DNA from: JBDREW01 sp043819385
GTDB taxonomy: Bacteria; Patescibacteriota; Minisyncoccia; Minisyncoccales; GWA2-38-27
NCBI GenBank assembly: GCA_043819385.1
Contig: JBDREW010000035.1
Coordinates: forward strand, 1 to 10,615
Length of the DNA stretch: 10,615 nucleotides
Reading direction: 5' to 3'
Shown here: positions 10,598 through 10,615 of the stretch, in pieces
Layout: each line of letters opens with the position of its first letter
Numbering within the stretch: position 1 is the first letter of the stretch
Notes under the pieces: generated by a model
The model's database searches: none
The model's input: only the letters and a program-made list of their open reading frames with translations
What the model was told of the DNA's origin: nothing
Position numbers and translations under genes: made by a program

Positions 10598-10615
10598 CAC
10601 TTTTGGATAATGATA

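Noticed and set aside
1..10615. Similar ends of the window (ATAATGATA at 2-10 and at the last nine bases), suggesting a circular contig.
   Set aside because: The match is only nine AT-rich bases and is not a true prefix-suffix overlap (it starts at base 2); chance is enough.

Overview
The window looks like part of a chromosome from a Patescibacteria/CPR bacterium, probably Parcubacteria-like. This is an inference. The DNA is strongly AT-rich, most genes lack a Shine-Dalgarno sequence, intergenic gaps are filled with short palindromic and tandem repeats, and several proteins (a DUF5679 zinc ribbon, a DUF5671 membrane protein, an enlarged adenylate kinase) are of types I associate with that radiation.

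Layout: 1-201 is the end of an unidentified gene. A strong promoter (209-237) with a possible repressor operator then opens a sulfur-transfer operon: an Rrf2/IscR-type regulator (422-814), an IscS/NifS cysteine desulfurase (948-2093), an IscU scaffold (2241-2696) overlapping mnmA (2686-3879), and thiI (4942-6144). Desulfurase, scaffold and the two tRNA thiolases form a coherent set: sulfur taken from cysteine feeds Fe-S clusters, s2U34 and s4U8. A REP-associated tyrosine transposase (4048-4770), bracketed by two nearly identical 49-bp palindromic repeats, sits between mnmA and thiI. thiI is reached through a chain of very short ORFs, each overlapping the next by ATGA.

From 6155 on there are shorter units: a DUF5679 zinc-ribbon protein; a minus-strand two-helix membrane protein (6593-6846) readable only with a frame change at a T7 run; a ComEC-like metallo-beta-lactamase-fold protein on a probably leaderless transcript, whose promoter shares its -35 region with the divergent small gene; a long adenylate-kinase-like protein; a 6S-like RNA with its own promoter and a downstream terminator; and a DUF5671 membrane protein on the minus strand.

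Several repeat families recur: a CT-rich palindrome (three copies), TAATAC-type tandem repeats, AAAATTGAA tandems ending at start codons, an imperfect CAAAT-rich inverted repeat, the transposase hairpins, and a GC-rich palindrome. Some repeat-like DNA lies in frame inside coding sequence (mnmA, possibly the MBL gene). I saw no tRNA, rRNA or CRISPR array. The main candidates for novelty are the mini-ORF ladder before thiI, the frameshifted small membrane gene, and the repeat-bracketed transposase unit.
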